DNA of 64,000 nucleotides from a virus: IMG/VR virus record IMGVR_UViG_3300025133_000037, positions 62,001-126,000 of that record. One strand, given 5' to 3'. Below are positions 53,611 to 61,213 of the stretch, piece by piece. The notes below the pieces were generated by a model. That model saw only the letters and a program-made list of their open reading frames with translations. It had not been told where the DNA came from and ran no database searches. A program made the position numbers and the translations under genes. Each line of letters opens with the position of its first letter. Within the stretch, counting starts at the first letter, position 1.

Positions 53611-53925
53611 TCATTCTTCGCCCTTATCTTTGTCCGACTCGGCCTTCTCCTTTTCTTTCTTATTTTTTTCTTCTTTCTTATCCAACCTTCTTATCCTACC
53701 TGTGATTCTTTCTGCTGCAAAAACAATCTCATCTTCGTTCAATTCTTCTGCAAAAAAATAAAAGATAGCCTTCCCGCCATCAGTAAGTCCAGCCTCTAAT
53801 GAGGCAAGACGCTCCTTCAGGGAAACTATTTCAATCATTTCTCGCAAAAGTGTTTGTCCAGACTCCAATACTGTCTTATCGTCTGTTCCGTCAATCATTT
53901 CTCTAAAATCATTTAGCCTAGGCAT
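53611..53925 (-). CDS. Hypothetical protein with highly charged C-terminus
   Basis: A 104-residue protein with GGAG before its ATG. Residues 1-75 are helical; the last 30 are almost only Lys, Glu and Asp. It is divergent from the plus-strand gene at 54004, and the 78 bases between must hold promoters for both directions. Function unknown. Confidence 0.65.
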   Translation of the reverse strand: MPRLNDFREMIDGTDDKTVLESGQTLLREMIEIVSLKERLASLEAGLTDGGKAIFYFFAEELNEDEIVFAAERITGRIRRLDKKEEKNKKEKEKAESDKDKGEE

Positions 53926-54003
53926 ATCTACTCCATTATATGGTACTACTAATATAGTATTAATTATTGATGAAATATAATCATCTTTGGTAGGATTGTT
54001 ATT

Positions 54004-55227
54004 ATGAACAAAAAATTAAACAACTTATATTTCAGCCTAAACAAACTCGGCACCCCAAATGCTGCCGATGAAGTTGAGGCGTTAATGAGTGAATTAGCAT
54101 CTATTAAGACTTCAATAATTTCTAAAGCAAATTTGCAAACAAGTTTATTTGGAGACTCTTCAAATGCCCCTCAATCTTCGGATGCTGCTGCATGGCAAAA
54201 GTTAATAGATGAATACGATACTCCAGCATATAGGGTAGAGGCCTTTCACACAATAGCAGAAGGAATTGCATCTGCCGTAGTTGTCCCTATTATGAATAAA
54301 ATAAGAGCTACAAAACAAGACTCTGGAGTTAACCCCACTGTAGATGATAGAAATCAAATGATAGCAACTCTAGAGGCTACTGCTAATTATAATATTTGCT
54401 CCACGAATGGCCTTTCAAAAATTGCATCTAATTTAAATTACTCAAAAGCATTTGATAATGCCATTGAAGATAGTATTGATAAAATATTAAATAATCTGCC
54501 GAACAAATATGCGGCCCCCGGTGACATTCGTTATATTGAAAGTGAATTATCTCTAATTAAATCATCATCTGCCGCTAGTGGTGCCGCCCATGCAGGAGGA
54601 ATTTTTAGCAGAGCACTTCCAGCTATAGGTTTAGCTATCTCTTTGCCATTGGCTATAAAGAATATAGTGGAAGCATGGAAAAATGGCGTAGCTATATTCA
54701 CTGAACTTCCGCTTAGCGAGTACGGTGTAAGCAAAGCGGCTATAGCTGGTGGCCCAGCGACTATACTGTTCTTAGTAAGCCAATTAAAATCCGCAATAGA
54801 AGAAAATAAAGAAAATCCAGAGGCTTTATATGATCTGTTAGTTATATGCAAAACAATATCTGCCTTTTGGTTAGATTTGATTTTTGCAGCTACAAACGGA
54901 GTAATGGCCATAATAGATGGAATTACTGTTTTAGCAATGATATTCCCATTAGACGGACCAATATTAGATGCAATAACCGGAGTTGTTGGAGCCGTATTAA
55001 CCTTTGGACTCATTGGCCTAGAGTGGGGTTCCGAATGGCTTTCTCATAAGTTTTGGGAAAGCATAAAGGGAAGGATAAAAGAGATTGCAGAGCAAAAGCT
55101 ACAAATAGAAAGCACACCTGTCGAATCTCCAGAACAAATAACTTCGCCCCCGATAGCGGCAGCAACTCCTGTTGAACAAACCGGAATAGAAACCAGTCTG
55201 TTTGGCCCAGCCCTTGCTCTTGTTTAA
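54004..55227 (+). CDS. Plus-strand membrane protein of the tag family (E)
   Basis: A 407-residue protein on the opposite strand to nearly all others. Its start LNNLYFSLNKLGTPNAADEVEALM matches the helical tag pattern. Hydrophobic segments lie near residues 200-220, 240-260, 285-310 and 320-345 (AIIDGITVLAMIFPLDGPILDAITGVVGAVLTF in pieces), so it probably sits in a membrane. TSLFG occurs near both ends. Function unknown; a membrane-active or virion-associated role is possible. Confidence 0.72.
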   Translation: MNKKLNNLYFSLNKLGTPNAADEVEALMSELASIKTSIISKANLQTSLFGDSSNAPQSSDAAAWQKLIDEYDTPAYRVEAFHTIAEGIASAVVVPIMNKIRATKQDSGVNPTVDDRNQMIATLEATANYNICSTNGLSKIASNLNYSKAFDNAIEDSIDKILNNLPNKYAAPGDIRYIESELSLIKSSSAASGAAHAGGIFSRALPAIGLAISLPLAIKNIVEAWKNGVAIFTELPLSEYGVSKAAIAGGPATILFLVSQLKSAIEENKENPEALYDLLVICKTISAFWLDLIFAATNGVMAIIDGITVLAMIFPLDGPILDAITGVVGAVLTFGLIGLEWGSEWLSHKFWESIKGRIKEIAEQKLQIESTPVESPEQITSPPIAAATPVEQTGIETSLFGPALALV

Positions 55228-55397
55228 TAAGATTTCTCAGAAGCTTTAGAAGAATTATTCTTCCTCCACCATCGGAGCCATTCTAGCTCCCACTCTTCTC
55301 TGGAAACCTGCCTCTGTCGGCCTCCTCTTATGGTAAAATAAATATGGGTATCTTCTTCACTCATTTTATCTCCATTAACATTAATTACTTTTGACAT
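55224..55397 (-). CDS. Small Trp/Arg-rich protein
   Basis: A 57-residue protein with GAGGGA before the ATG at 55397. It contains REEWELEWLRWWRKNN, a Trp/Arg-rich helix, and EDTHIYFTIRGGRQRQ. The stop overlaps the convergent plus-strand gene by four bases. One copy of the 25-bp motif lies 44 bases before the start. No family recognised. Confidence 0.55.
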   Translation of the reverse strand: MSKVINVNGDKMSEEDTHIYFTIRGGRQRQVSREEWELEWLRWWRKNNSSKASEKSY

Positions 55398-55441
55398 ACT
55401 TCCCTCTTATTAATAAGAACAAACTGCTTCATACGTTGAAA

Positions 55442-55466
55442 TAGTCGGTGCAAAAATAGAGATAGA
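55442..55466 (-). promoter_or_regulatory. 25-bp intergenic motif, copy 3
   Basis: Plus-strand sequence reads tagtcggtg then caaaaatagagataga. It precedes the start at 55397 by 44 bases, as in the other copies. Confidence 0.6.
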
Positions 55467-55699
55467 AATTAAAAACAATCTCTACACTCCTGATAAGCAT
55501 TGCTTACAATACTCGCTCATAGCGGCGATCCCAGCCTGACTGACATTCAAACAATAGCCGCTCCCTATCATTGGAATATATATTCGTTCCCTAATACCAT
55601 TAGGGCAGAAGTTTTTTTATCGTCATACCTCTGCCTTCTCGTCCTGCTTCTTGTTGTATCCGTATACATAAAACAAGCCTACCATAAGAATGGTATTTT
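55467..55699 (-). other. Gap with only micro-frames
   Basis: Between copy 3 of the motif and the gene ending at 55700 there is no ORF of normal size. A chain of very short minus-strand frames is present: 26 codons from a TTG at 55703 (overlaps the preceding stop as TTGA), then 8, 10 and 29 codons, the last with a CKQC motif. None has a convincing ribosome site. I treat the region as probably non-coding or a decayed gene. Confidence 0.4.
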
Positions 55700-56146
55700 T
55701 CAAGTTTTTAAATCAATTACCTTATATATTCTTCCGAATCTCACAAACTTCTTTCCATCCCTAATCAGGAGTGCGAGGTCCATAAGGAACGCTCCCTCAT
55801 CCTCTCTATAAGAGGAGTTTTCAGATTTCCTATGGCGCTCTAAAGCACCTATATCTTTTGTCCATTTATTTAAAAAATCAGATGGAGAAAGACCTGTTAA
55901 AGCTTCAAAGTATAACTTATAGTCTCCAAGAGAAGTTGCGGTGTTACCTTCGGAAGCCGACCACTCCCGGTCTTTGCCAGATACCTTTTTGGACTTAGAT
56001 GAAGAAGATAAAATAACTAATTCATTCAAATCAATTGTCTCTGCCAACCTCCAACCGAACATTACGGTTTCCTTATCTGCTTGATGCTGCTTATAAGCGT
56101 AAAGCTTGCTGACCTTATACTTCTTTACGAAGTCAGATAGATTCAT
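55700..56146 (-). CDS. Hypothetical protein following glutamine synthetase
   Basis: A 148-residue protein. The ATG at 56146 is favoured, with GGGGAG 7-9 bases upstream, and overlaps the glnA end by 14 bases. The first 25 residues (DFVKKYKVSKLYAYKQ) could form a helix-turn-helix; the rest is charged and helical with SPSDFLNKWTKDIGALER. Coupling to the glutamine synthetase gene suggests possible functional link. No family recognised. Confidence 0.65.
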   Translation of the reverse strand: MNLSDFVKKYKVSKLYAYKQHQADKETVMFGWRLAETIDLNELVILSSSSKSKKVSGKDREWSASEGNTATSLGDYKLYFEALTGLSPSDFLNKWTKDIGALERHRKSENSSYREDEGAFLMDLALLIRDGKKFVRFGRIYKVIDLKT

Positions 56147-57200
56147 CTTCACTCTCCCCGTCCAAAGGAGATACTATGCTAATCAGTGTAGCAGCCACTC
56201 TGTATGGGTCGGCATTACTATTGGGCCTTCTATCCTCTAAGTATCCCCCACCCTGTCTCTCTACATGCCAAGGGATTCTAACGGAAGCACCTCTGTCAGA
56301 AACTCCGTACCTAAACTCCGTAATGCCGCATGTTTCATGCTCTCCGGTAAGCCGCCTATCAAGACCTTCTCCATAATTATTTAAGGCAACCGCTAAAGCA
56401 TCCTTTTCAGACAATGCTTCGCAAGCGGCAGTAATCATTTTCATTCCACCATCTGCCCTCATACCTTTTGTGCTAAAGTTAGAATGTAGCCCGCTACCAT
56501 TCCAGTCCAAGTACGGCTTAGGGTCAAAACTAACACTAATATCTGCCGACTCTGCTACCCTTTGCAAGATATATCGAGAAACCCATAAGTGGTCACAGGC
56601 TGCAACGGCATTTACGCCGGGTCCACCAACCTGATACTCCCACTGTCCCAAGGCGACCTCTGCATTAACACCAACCATTGAAATGCCAGAGTTAATACAT
56701 GAATTCAAATGAAGCTCTGATATGTTTCTTCCCGCAACATTGTCTGATCCAACTCCGCAATAATATGGACCCTGCGGTGCGGGGTCAGAAGCCGAATCCC
56801 AGCCCAAAGGTCTACCTTCAGAATAAAGAAAATACTCTTGCTCAAAACCAATGATTGGCTCAGACTTATGATGCTGAATCATCTGATCTATAAGCTTAGC
56901 CCTAGTATTGCTCCTATGAGGCGTTAAGTCCGTATTCAATACATCGCAGAGTACCAAAACTCCGCTAACCCTATTGGCGTCTAAACAAGCAAAGACCGGA
57001 CGCAATACACAATCAGATGATTCTGTAGCCGCCTGATTTGTGCTTGAGCCATCAAAACTCCAAACTGGTATGTCTTTCAGATTTAATGTCCACTCTTCTT
57101 CTTCCGAATTAATCGTAAGAACTCTTGTTTTAGACCTAAGCTGCGGAGTAACTCCACCGTCTAGCCAAATATATTCACATCTAAGTGTTGCCGTTGCCAT
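56133..57200 (-). CDS. Type II glutamine synthetase
   Basis: A 355-residue GSII, the short eukaryotic-like type. DGSST lies at residues 50-54, GFEQEYF near 120, GPYYCGVGSDN near 143, NAEVALGQWEYQVGG near 180, and SFDPKPYLDWNGSGLHSNFST near 225. RLTGEHET, RGASVRIPW and YLEDRRPNSNADPY complete the active site. It joins ammonia to glutamate using ATP. GSII is found in eukaryotes and some bacteria and is rarely seen in phages. AAGGAG precedes the ATG. A phage-coded copy could raise glutamine for nucleotide and Asn synthesis. Confidence 0.93.
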   Translation of the reverse strand: MATATLRCEYIWLDGGVTPQLRSKTRVLTINSEEEEWTLNLKDIPVWSFDGSSTNQAATESSDCVLRPVFACLDANRVSGVLVLCDVLNTDLTPHRSNTRAKLIDQMIQHHKSEPIIGFEQEYFLYSEGRPLGWDSASDPAPQGPYYCGVGSDNVAGRNISELHLNSCINSGISMVGVNAEVALGQWEYQVGGPGVNAVAACDHLWVSRYILQRVAESADISVSFDPKPYLDWNGSGLHSNFSTKGMRADGGMKMITAACEALSEKDALAVALNNYGEGLDRRLTGEHETCGITEFRYGVSDRGASVRIPWHVERQGGGYLEDRRPNSNADPYRVAATLISIVSPLDGESEDESI

Positions 57201-57233
57201 AAAAAACTCCTTTTATCTATAGTATTTTACCAT

Positions 57234-58145
57234 TTATCTTAAAGTATTGAATGTATTAAAATACTTTTTTAAATATTTTTCTCCAAGCATACTCTTGAAA
57301 TCCATTCTCTCAAATTCTTGAGTTATATTTTCAACATCAAGATCAGCTTGAGTGTAAATAATATCATTCTGATCTTCCGTTAAATCCAAAAATTTAATCA
57401 AATCATAACTCATTTCATAACTATGCTTAAAAGCTTCATCTTCAAGCCTTTTTTCTAATTCACCCTCTTTTGTTAGAATCTTAATTGCCGTCTTTTTTCC
57501 AATGCCCCGTACTCCAGGTATATTATCCGACTTATCACCCACCATAGCCTTCCACGAAATATAATCATAATCCGTATTTTGTCTATACGATTTTGCTATT
57601 GGGTTATAAAGTCTTACATTATCCGGATAGGTATTTAACAATTGAATAAAGTCTGTATCAGACGAGGCCACAATTATATTATCGGCGGGATGATACTTGC
57701 TTATCAAGTGTGGCACAAGGTCATCGCACTCATGCTGTGGATGATAAGCGGTTCGTATTGGATAGTCCCTCTGAAGGGCGTCGATGATAATTCTCTTTTG
57801 CCTGTGAAAAGAATCCCAATAAGCCAGCTCCTCTGGATCGTCTGTAACAATCTTTCTATTAGCCTTATAAGCCGCAAAGCTTTCAATGCGCTTTGCAGGC
57901 TTACCGTCCAATGGAAAGTATACAACATCTGGGCTGAATTCATCCAACAAAGAGCGCAATGTTCGGAAGAAATTAAATACTATCTGATACTCACCAGTGG
58001 CAACGCCGCCTCCCCATTGAAAGCGGCACCTGTGAATCATATTATACCCGTCAATAATAAGAACATTTTGGCGAGAATTATCTTCGTAATGTGTTAATGT
58101 CAACTGACTTCTCCGTAGCTTCTTTCTTTGTTTTGGCTGGGCCAT
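57234..58145 (-). CDS. 5'-3' exonuclease / flap endonuclease
   Basis: About 303 residues, of the FEN/PolA-exonuclease family. Motifs are IIDGYNMIHR (first metal Asp), FPLDGKPAKR, HECDDLV, SSDTDFIQLL, KAMVGDKSDNIPGVRGIGKKTA (helix-hairpin-helix). It would remove RNA primers and flaps in lagging-strand synthesis, needed because DnaE polymerases lack this activity. The ATG at 58145 is my choice, though the ribosome site is weak; the gene overlaps the upstream Cys-rich gene by 68 bases. Confidence 0.93.
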   Translation of the reverse strand: MAQPKQRKKLRRSQLTLTHYEDNSRQNVLIIDGYNMIHRCRFQWGGGVATGEYQIVFNFFRTLRSLLDEFSPDVVYFPLDGKPAKRIESFAAYKANRKIVTDDPEELAYWDSFHRQKRIIIDALQRDYPIRTAYHPQHECDDLVPHLISKYHPADNIIVASSDTDFIQLLNTYPDNVRLYNPIAKSYRQNTDYDYISWKAMVGDKSDNIPGVRGIGKKTAIKILTKEGELEKRLEDEAFKHSYEMSYDLIKFLDLTEDQNDIIYTQADLDVENITQEFERMDFKSMLGEKYLKKYFNTFNTLR

Positions 58146-58758
58146 GTACTTCAAACATAACTACCATATCCTTAGTCTTATCCGTAACCTTACATAGCGT
58201 ACAAGTGTTGCATGTTATATCTTTTTTACCTGGAACATCATGACGCGCTGGACATAATACTCCTTTTTGACCATGAATATCTATAGATTTGGGAATATTA
58301 TCTCCATGAACAGCAAGAGTAGTTGCCCACCCCATAGACTTTGCCTTTACGATTTCCTCTACAGTATTGCACGATGCTCTAAACCACTTCTTCAATGGTT
58401 GAGTCACTTCTGTCTGCCAATCATGGGTATAGCCGATGTTTATCAACCCTTCCTGCTCAACTGTTCTGCACTCTTCTAAAGTTCCGTCCACATCACCAAC
58501 AACATCGCCTGCAACCCTGTGTCGAACAACCTTACAATCCTTATGTCTTGCAGACAAAGCTGTCTTTAAAGACTTAGCTTTGATCGTTCCATTTTCAATT
58601 TTTTTACCCAAGATTCTCAAATAAAAGAGTCCCCAAGCATAGCATCCTCCGTCCTTAAAAACACAAGAATCAGGACAAGTCTCTAGGGGAGAATAAGATG
58701 CAACAATTTTCCCTATCTTAGAATCAGAAGATTTAGATACCCAATGTACTAAACGCAT
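58078..58758 (-). CDS. Gp88-like (DUF7227-type) Cys-rich protein
   Basis: A 226-residue protein. Features are ETCPDSC...GGCYAWG near the N-terminus, a VRHRVAGDVVGD motif, GYTHDWQ, ASCNTVEE and a C-terminal CPARHD...CNTCTLCK cluster. The pattern matches the phage Gp88 family, of unknown function; Cys positions suggest a metal or Fe-S site. The start at 58758 has AAAGG upstream. Behind it lies a likely sigma-70-type promoter. Confidence 0.6.
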   Translation of the reverse strand: MRLVHWVSKSSDSKIGKIVASYSPLETCPDSCVFKDGGCYAWGLFYLRILGKKIENGTIKAKSLKTALSARHKDCKVVRHRVAGDVVGDVDGTLEECRTVEQEGLINIGYTHDWQTEVTQPLKKWFRASCNTVEEIVKAKSMGWATTLAVHGDNIPKSIDIHGQKGVLCPARHDVPGKKDITCNTCTLCKVTDKTKDMVVMFEVHGPAKTKKEATEKSVDINTLRR

Positions 58759-58790
58759 AGTTAATATACCTTTGTTGCTCTCGATAAGAA

Positions 58791-58818
58791 AATATACCGA
58801 GAAGTTTAGAATTTCCAA
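58791..58818 (-). promoter_or_regulatory. Sigma-70-like promoter upstream of the Gp88-like gene
   Basis: On the minus strand TTGGAA and TATATT are separated by 16 bases, ending 32 bases before ATG 58758. It lies just after the terminator at 58850-58878, which supports a new transcription start. Confidence 0.45.
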
Positions 58819-58849
58819 ATATTTTTTGGATTTTTTTTAAAAAATAAAA

Positions 58850-58878
58850 AAGGCCGCAAGGATGCCCCCTGCGGCCTT
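58850..58878 (-). terminator. Strong rho-independent terminator
   Basis: AAGGCCGCA and TGCGGCCTT form a 9-bp stem with a loop of 11 bases, followed by TTTTTTATTTTTT on the minus strand. It lies after the gene ending at 58901. Confidence 0.9.
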
Positions 58879-58900
58879 AGTTATAAGGTTGACTAAGCCC

Positions 58901-59095
58901 TTAGCCAAGATGCTGATTAAGGAAGCTACGGAGCGCCTGTGCGTCCCGTATGGTCATGCTAACACTCTGGTCTGCAATCCGCCAATCTTCTGACGGCACT
59001 GTGATTTGTAGGCGGTTGCTACCAGCCTGCTTCTTAGGATCTCCATTACGAAGATTCATTTTTACTGCCTTAGTTTTGCGAGTTCGATTTACCAT
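58901..59095 (-). CDS. Small basic protein
   Basis: A 64-residue protein starting MVNRTRKTKAVKMNLR. AGGAG lies seven bases before the ATG at 59095. The N-terminus is strongly basic, then RLQITVPSEDWRIADQSVSMTI forms beta-like segments. It overlaps or abuts the previous gene. Last in its operon. Confidence 0.65.
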   Translation of the reverse strand: MVNRTRKTKAVKMNLRNGDPKKQAGSNRLQITVPSEDWRIADQSVSMTIRDAQALRSFLNQHLG

Positions 59096-59096
59096 T

Positions 59097-59261
59097 CTAG
59101 TTCTCCTTTTCAAAAATCATAACACGGTTTAAAGTTTTCGTTGAACGACTCTTGCGAGCCTGTTTCTGCGATGCAGAGAGAGTAGTATCCCCGGATACCT
59201 CCTCTGTCTCTACGTTACTATCTATAGCTTCATCTACACTATCATCTGGGCTATTTGCCAT
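59097..59261 (-). CDS. Small acidic then basic protein
   Basis: A 54-residue protein beginning MANSPDDSVDEA with AGGAG five bases before the ATG at 59261. The first half is acidic, the second basic (SQKQARKSRSTKTLNR). Probably disordered. Function unknown. Confidence 0.6.
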   Translation of the reverse strand: MANSPDDSVDEAIDSNVETEEVSGDTTLSASQKQARKSRSTKTLNRVMIFEKEN

Positions 59262-59281
59262 ATGTTCTCCTTTCTCTGTTG

Positions 59282-59548
59282 TTAATTCTCTTCGGAAAGA
59301 AGAGAGGGGTCCAATCCCCACCTTTCTGGTGGGAAGGGGGAATAAGCTGATAATCCGCTTTGTCTAAAGAAAACAGGATTATCCATATCAAGAATTTCAT
59401 TGTTTGACAAAGAGTTTTTTGAAAGCTCAACAGAGCTTGCGAGCAAATTTGCAGAAAGAAAAATGCCATCTTCGGCAGATATATCAAACTCTTCAAATAC
59501 TTCTAACAAAGATTGAAATACCAATTTTAACTTGGTTTCTTGATTCAT
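59282..59548 (-). CDS. Hypothetical helical protein
   Basis: An 88-residue acidic protein with GAGG before the ATG. The ATG overlaps the previous stop (TAATG). The helical stretch LKLVFQSLLEVFEEFDISAED is the main feature. No family. Confidence 0.65.
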   Translation of the reverse strand: MNQETKLKLVFQSLLEVFEEFDISAEDGIFLSANLLASSVELSKNSLSNNEILDMDNPVFFRQSGLSAYSPFPPERWGLDPSLLSEEN

Positions 59549-59823
59549 TATTTTTCCTCAAGCCAGTCGCGCTTATAGTCCGCTAGGGATACAATCTTGT
59601 TGATTGTGGTTTGATTCTTTTCAGAAGCTGCTGTCTTATAAGAAATGACATTTGTATCCAAATCAACAGAGGTGACAACACCTCGGATTGTTTCGCCATG
59701 CTTAGTCAATTTGATTCTAATAGAATCTCCATTTCTAAAATCCTTGATGTAAAAACATCGGTATTCATCGAAGGGGTATCCTTTTAATTTTTCCATTTTT
59801 TCTAACCTAATGTTATCAGACAT
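59548..59823 (-). CDS. Hypothetical protein, small beta-barrel-like
   Basis: A 91-residue protein. The ATG at 59823 has AAGGAAA upstream. The middle (GDSIRIKLTKHGETIRGVVTSVDLDTNVISYK) looks like an Sm/Tudor-like small barrel. Function unknown. Confidence 0.65.
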   Translation of the reverse strand: MSDNIRLEKMEKLKGYPFDEYRCFYIKDFRNGDSIRIKLTKHGETIRGVVTSVDLDTNVISYKTAASEKNQTTINKIVSLADYKRDWLEEK

Positions 59824-59840
59824 AATTTCCTTTAATAAAA

Positions 59841-60050
59841 TTAATTCTGTAGTTGAATTTCTTTCCAATTCCCATTTTTCTTTAAGAAAACATCGTGATT
59901 TCCAGGTATAATGGCAATTATATTTAGCTTAAGATTTGACGTAATATAATCCCAAGCATCTTGCTTTCCGTGTGGAGCATTTACTGTCTCAAAAAGCAGG
60001 TTATTATCTTCGCCCATATACAATGCAGTCCATGTCATTTCAACATCCAT
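59841..60050 (-). CDS. Hypothetical small protein
   Basis: A 69-residue protein starting MDVEMTWTALYMGEDNN. It lies 23 bases from the tRNA 3' end. Segment IIAIIPGNHDVFLKK recalls a phosphoesterase motif but the rest of that fold is absent. No family assigned. Confidence 0.6.
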   Translation of the reverse strand: MDVEMTWTALYMGEDNNLLFETVNAPHGKQDAWDYITSNLKLNIIAIIPGNHDVFLKKNGNWKEIQLQN

Positions 60051-60072
60051 AAGTTATATCATTCAAAGTAAA

Positions 60073-60158
60073 TGGTAGGGACGATGGGACTCGAACCCAC
60101 AAGGTCTTTGACCGACAGATTTTAAGTCTGTTGCGTATACCAATTCCGCCACATCCCC
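60073..60158 (-). tRNA. tRNA-Leu(UAA)
   Basis: An 86-base tRNA with a CCA end encoded. Acceptor GGGGATG pairs with CGTCCCT (one G-U at the end and a T-G). The anticodon stem ACAGA/TCTGT holds loop CTTAAAA, giving anticodon TAA, so it reads UUA codons. A long variable arm (about CGGTCAAAGACCTT) is typical of leucine tRNAs, and the T arm has GTGGG-TTCGAGT-CCCAT. AT-rich phages often carry such a tRNA to help read UUA. Confidence 0.95.
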
Positions 60159-60172
60159 ATGATAATCATAGA

Positions 60173-60862
60173 TCAAATAATGTCCACATTTTTATTATAC
60201 TCTTGTAATACTTTTTTCTTAACAACTTTATGAAGCCCAGGATTTACAGTTAGGGCATCAGGCATTAGGCTGTGCCTAATGAAATTTCGCATGTAAGAGG
60301 TGTCAAAATTGCTTTGGTCAAGTACAAATGGCACTTTTTTTCTTTCGGACCATTCAGCAAGGTCTGATTTTCTTGTAAGCAGAAATGGTCTTATGAAGTT
60401 ATCTCGCTTATAAGGGATTAGCATAGGGTTGCCATGCAGCGCGGTAAAGATCCATGTTTCAACCGCATCATCTAAGTGATGGCATGTAATGATAGGGGCA
60501 TTGTTAAATTCTGCCAATTCATTTTCTTTCTTTAATTGTAAGGCGGCATAGTTATATGACCCTTGGTAAAGCCAGTTTTTAAAAAAACCATAACGCTCTT
60601 CTCTCCAATATGCTTCCTTCGACTCTCCCGGCTCCATAGCTCTCTGGAGATCTCCGATTACCAGCGGAATACCCCTGTCTCCACAGTAATGTTTCACAAA
60701 AGTTTCAGCATCATTGCCATGATCAGTTCCGTGATTAAAGTACAAAACAACCGCTTCACGCCTAGCGTTATTATTTAGAAAGTCCAAAGCGGCCATACTG
60801 TCCTGTCCTCCAGAAACAGCCATTACAATTTTACTCGGAACAGTACCAAGTAACTTGATCAT
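60173..60862 (-). CDS. tilS: tRNA(Ile)-lysidine synthetase-like enzyme
   Basis: A 229-residue PP-loop enzyme. The SGGQDS motif lies at residues 17-22, then YFNHGTDHGNDAE, CHHLDDAVETWIFTALHG and FDTSYMRNFIRH, all TilS signatures. The size equals the catalytic N-terminal domain; the C-terminal tRNA-binding domains of long TilS are missing. TilS makes lysidine at C34 of tRNA-Ile(CAU). Only a tRNA-Leu gene lies next to it. A 25-bp motif lies 31 bases before the start, with GGAG at six bases. Confidence 0.9.
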   Translation of the reverse strand: MIKLLGTVPSKIVMAVSGGQDSMAALDFLNNNARREAVVLYFNHGTDHGNDAETFVKHYCGDRGIPLVIGDLQRAMEPGESKEAYWREERYGFFKNWLYQGSYNYAALQLKKENELAEFNNAPIITCHHLDDAVETWIFTALHGNPMLIPYKRDNFIRPFLLTRKSDLAEWSERKKVPFVLDQSNFDTSYMRNFIRHSLMPDALTVNPGLHKVVKKKVLQEYNKNVDII

Positions 60863-60893
60863 CTAATTCTCCGATTAGTTATCTAAGTGATAA

Positions 60894-60918
60894 TAGTCGG
60901 TGCAGAAACAAAGGTAGA
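60894..60918 (-). promoter_or_regulatory. 25-bp intergenic motif, copy 4
   Basis: Plus-strand sequence reads tagtcggtg then cagaaacaaaggtaga. It lies nine bases after one stop and 31 bases before the tilS start. Confidence 0.6.
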
Positions 60919-60927
60919 AAAAATAAT

Positions 60928-61212
60928 TTAGTGCATGGTATCATCGAACCCAGATCCTCCAGGCCCGACTATAATGGCGGATAATATCCGCTCCACATTC
61001 TCTATCCTTACCGAATTGGCCTTGATTTCAGAAGCTAGAGTTAAGTGTTGTCGATTTAAAAATACATATCGATCTTTATTTAGCTCTATATTCTTGTCTA
61101 ATAAATCTCTTTTTAATTTAGATACAATATAAAACATTATGCTCAAATTCGCGACTGAGGTTATAAATGATATGAATATAAATGACCAAAACAAAAAGTC
61201 TGACCCGTCCAT
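60928..61212 (-). CDS. Small membrane protein with coiled-coil tail
   Basis: A 94-residue protein. Residues 5-30 (FLFWSFIFISFITSVANLSIMFYIV) span the membrane once. The remainder is helical and charged (LKRDLLDKNIELNKD...). The overall plan resembles small phage membrane proteins such as spanin or holin accessory parts, but no specific family matched. Confidence 0.65.
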   Translation of the reverse strand: MDGSDFLFWSFIFISFITSVANLSIMFYIVSKLKRDLLDKNIELNKDRYVFLNRQHLTLASEIKANSVRIENVERILSAIIVGPGGSGFDDTMH

Positions 61213-61213
61213 G

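Noticed and set aside
59841-60050. Calcineurin phosphoesterase because of PGNHDV
   Set aside because: The other metal motifs are missing and the protein is only 69 residues.
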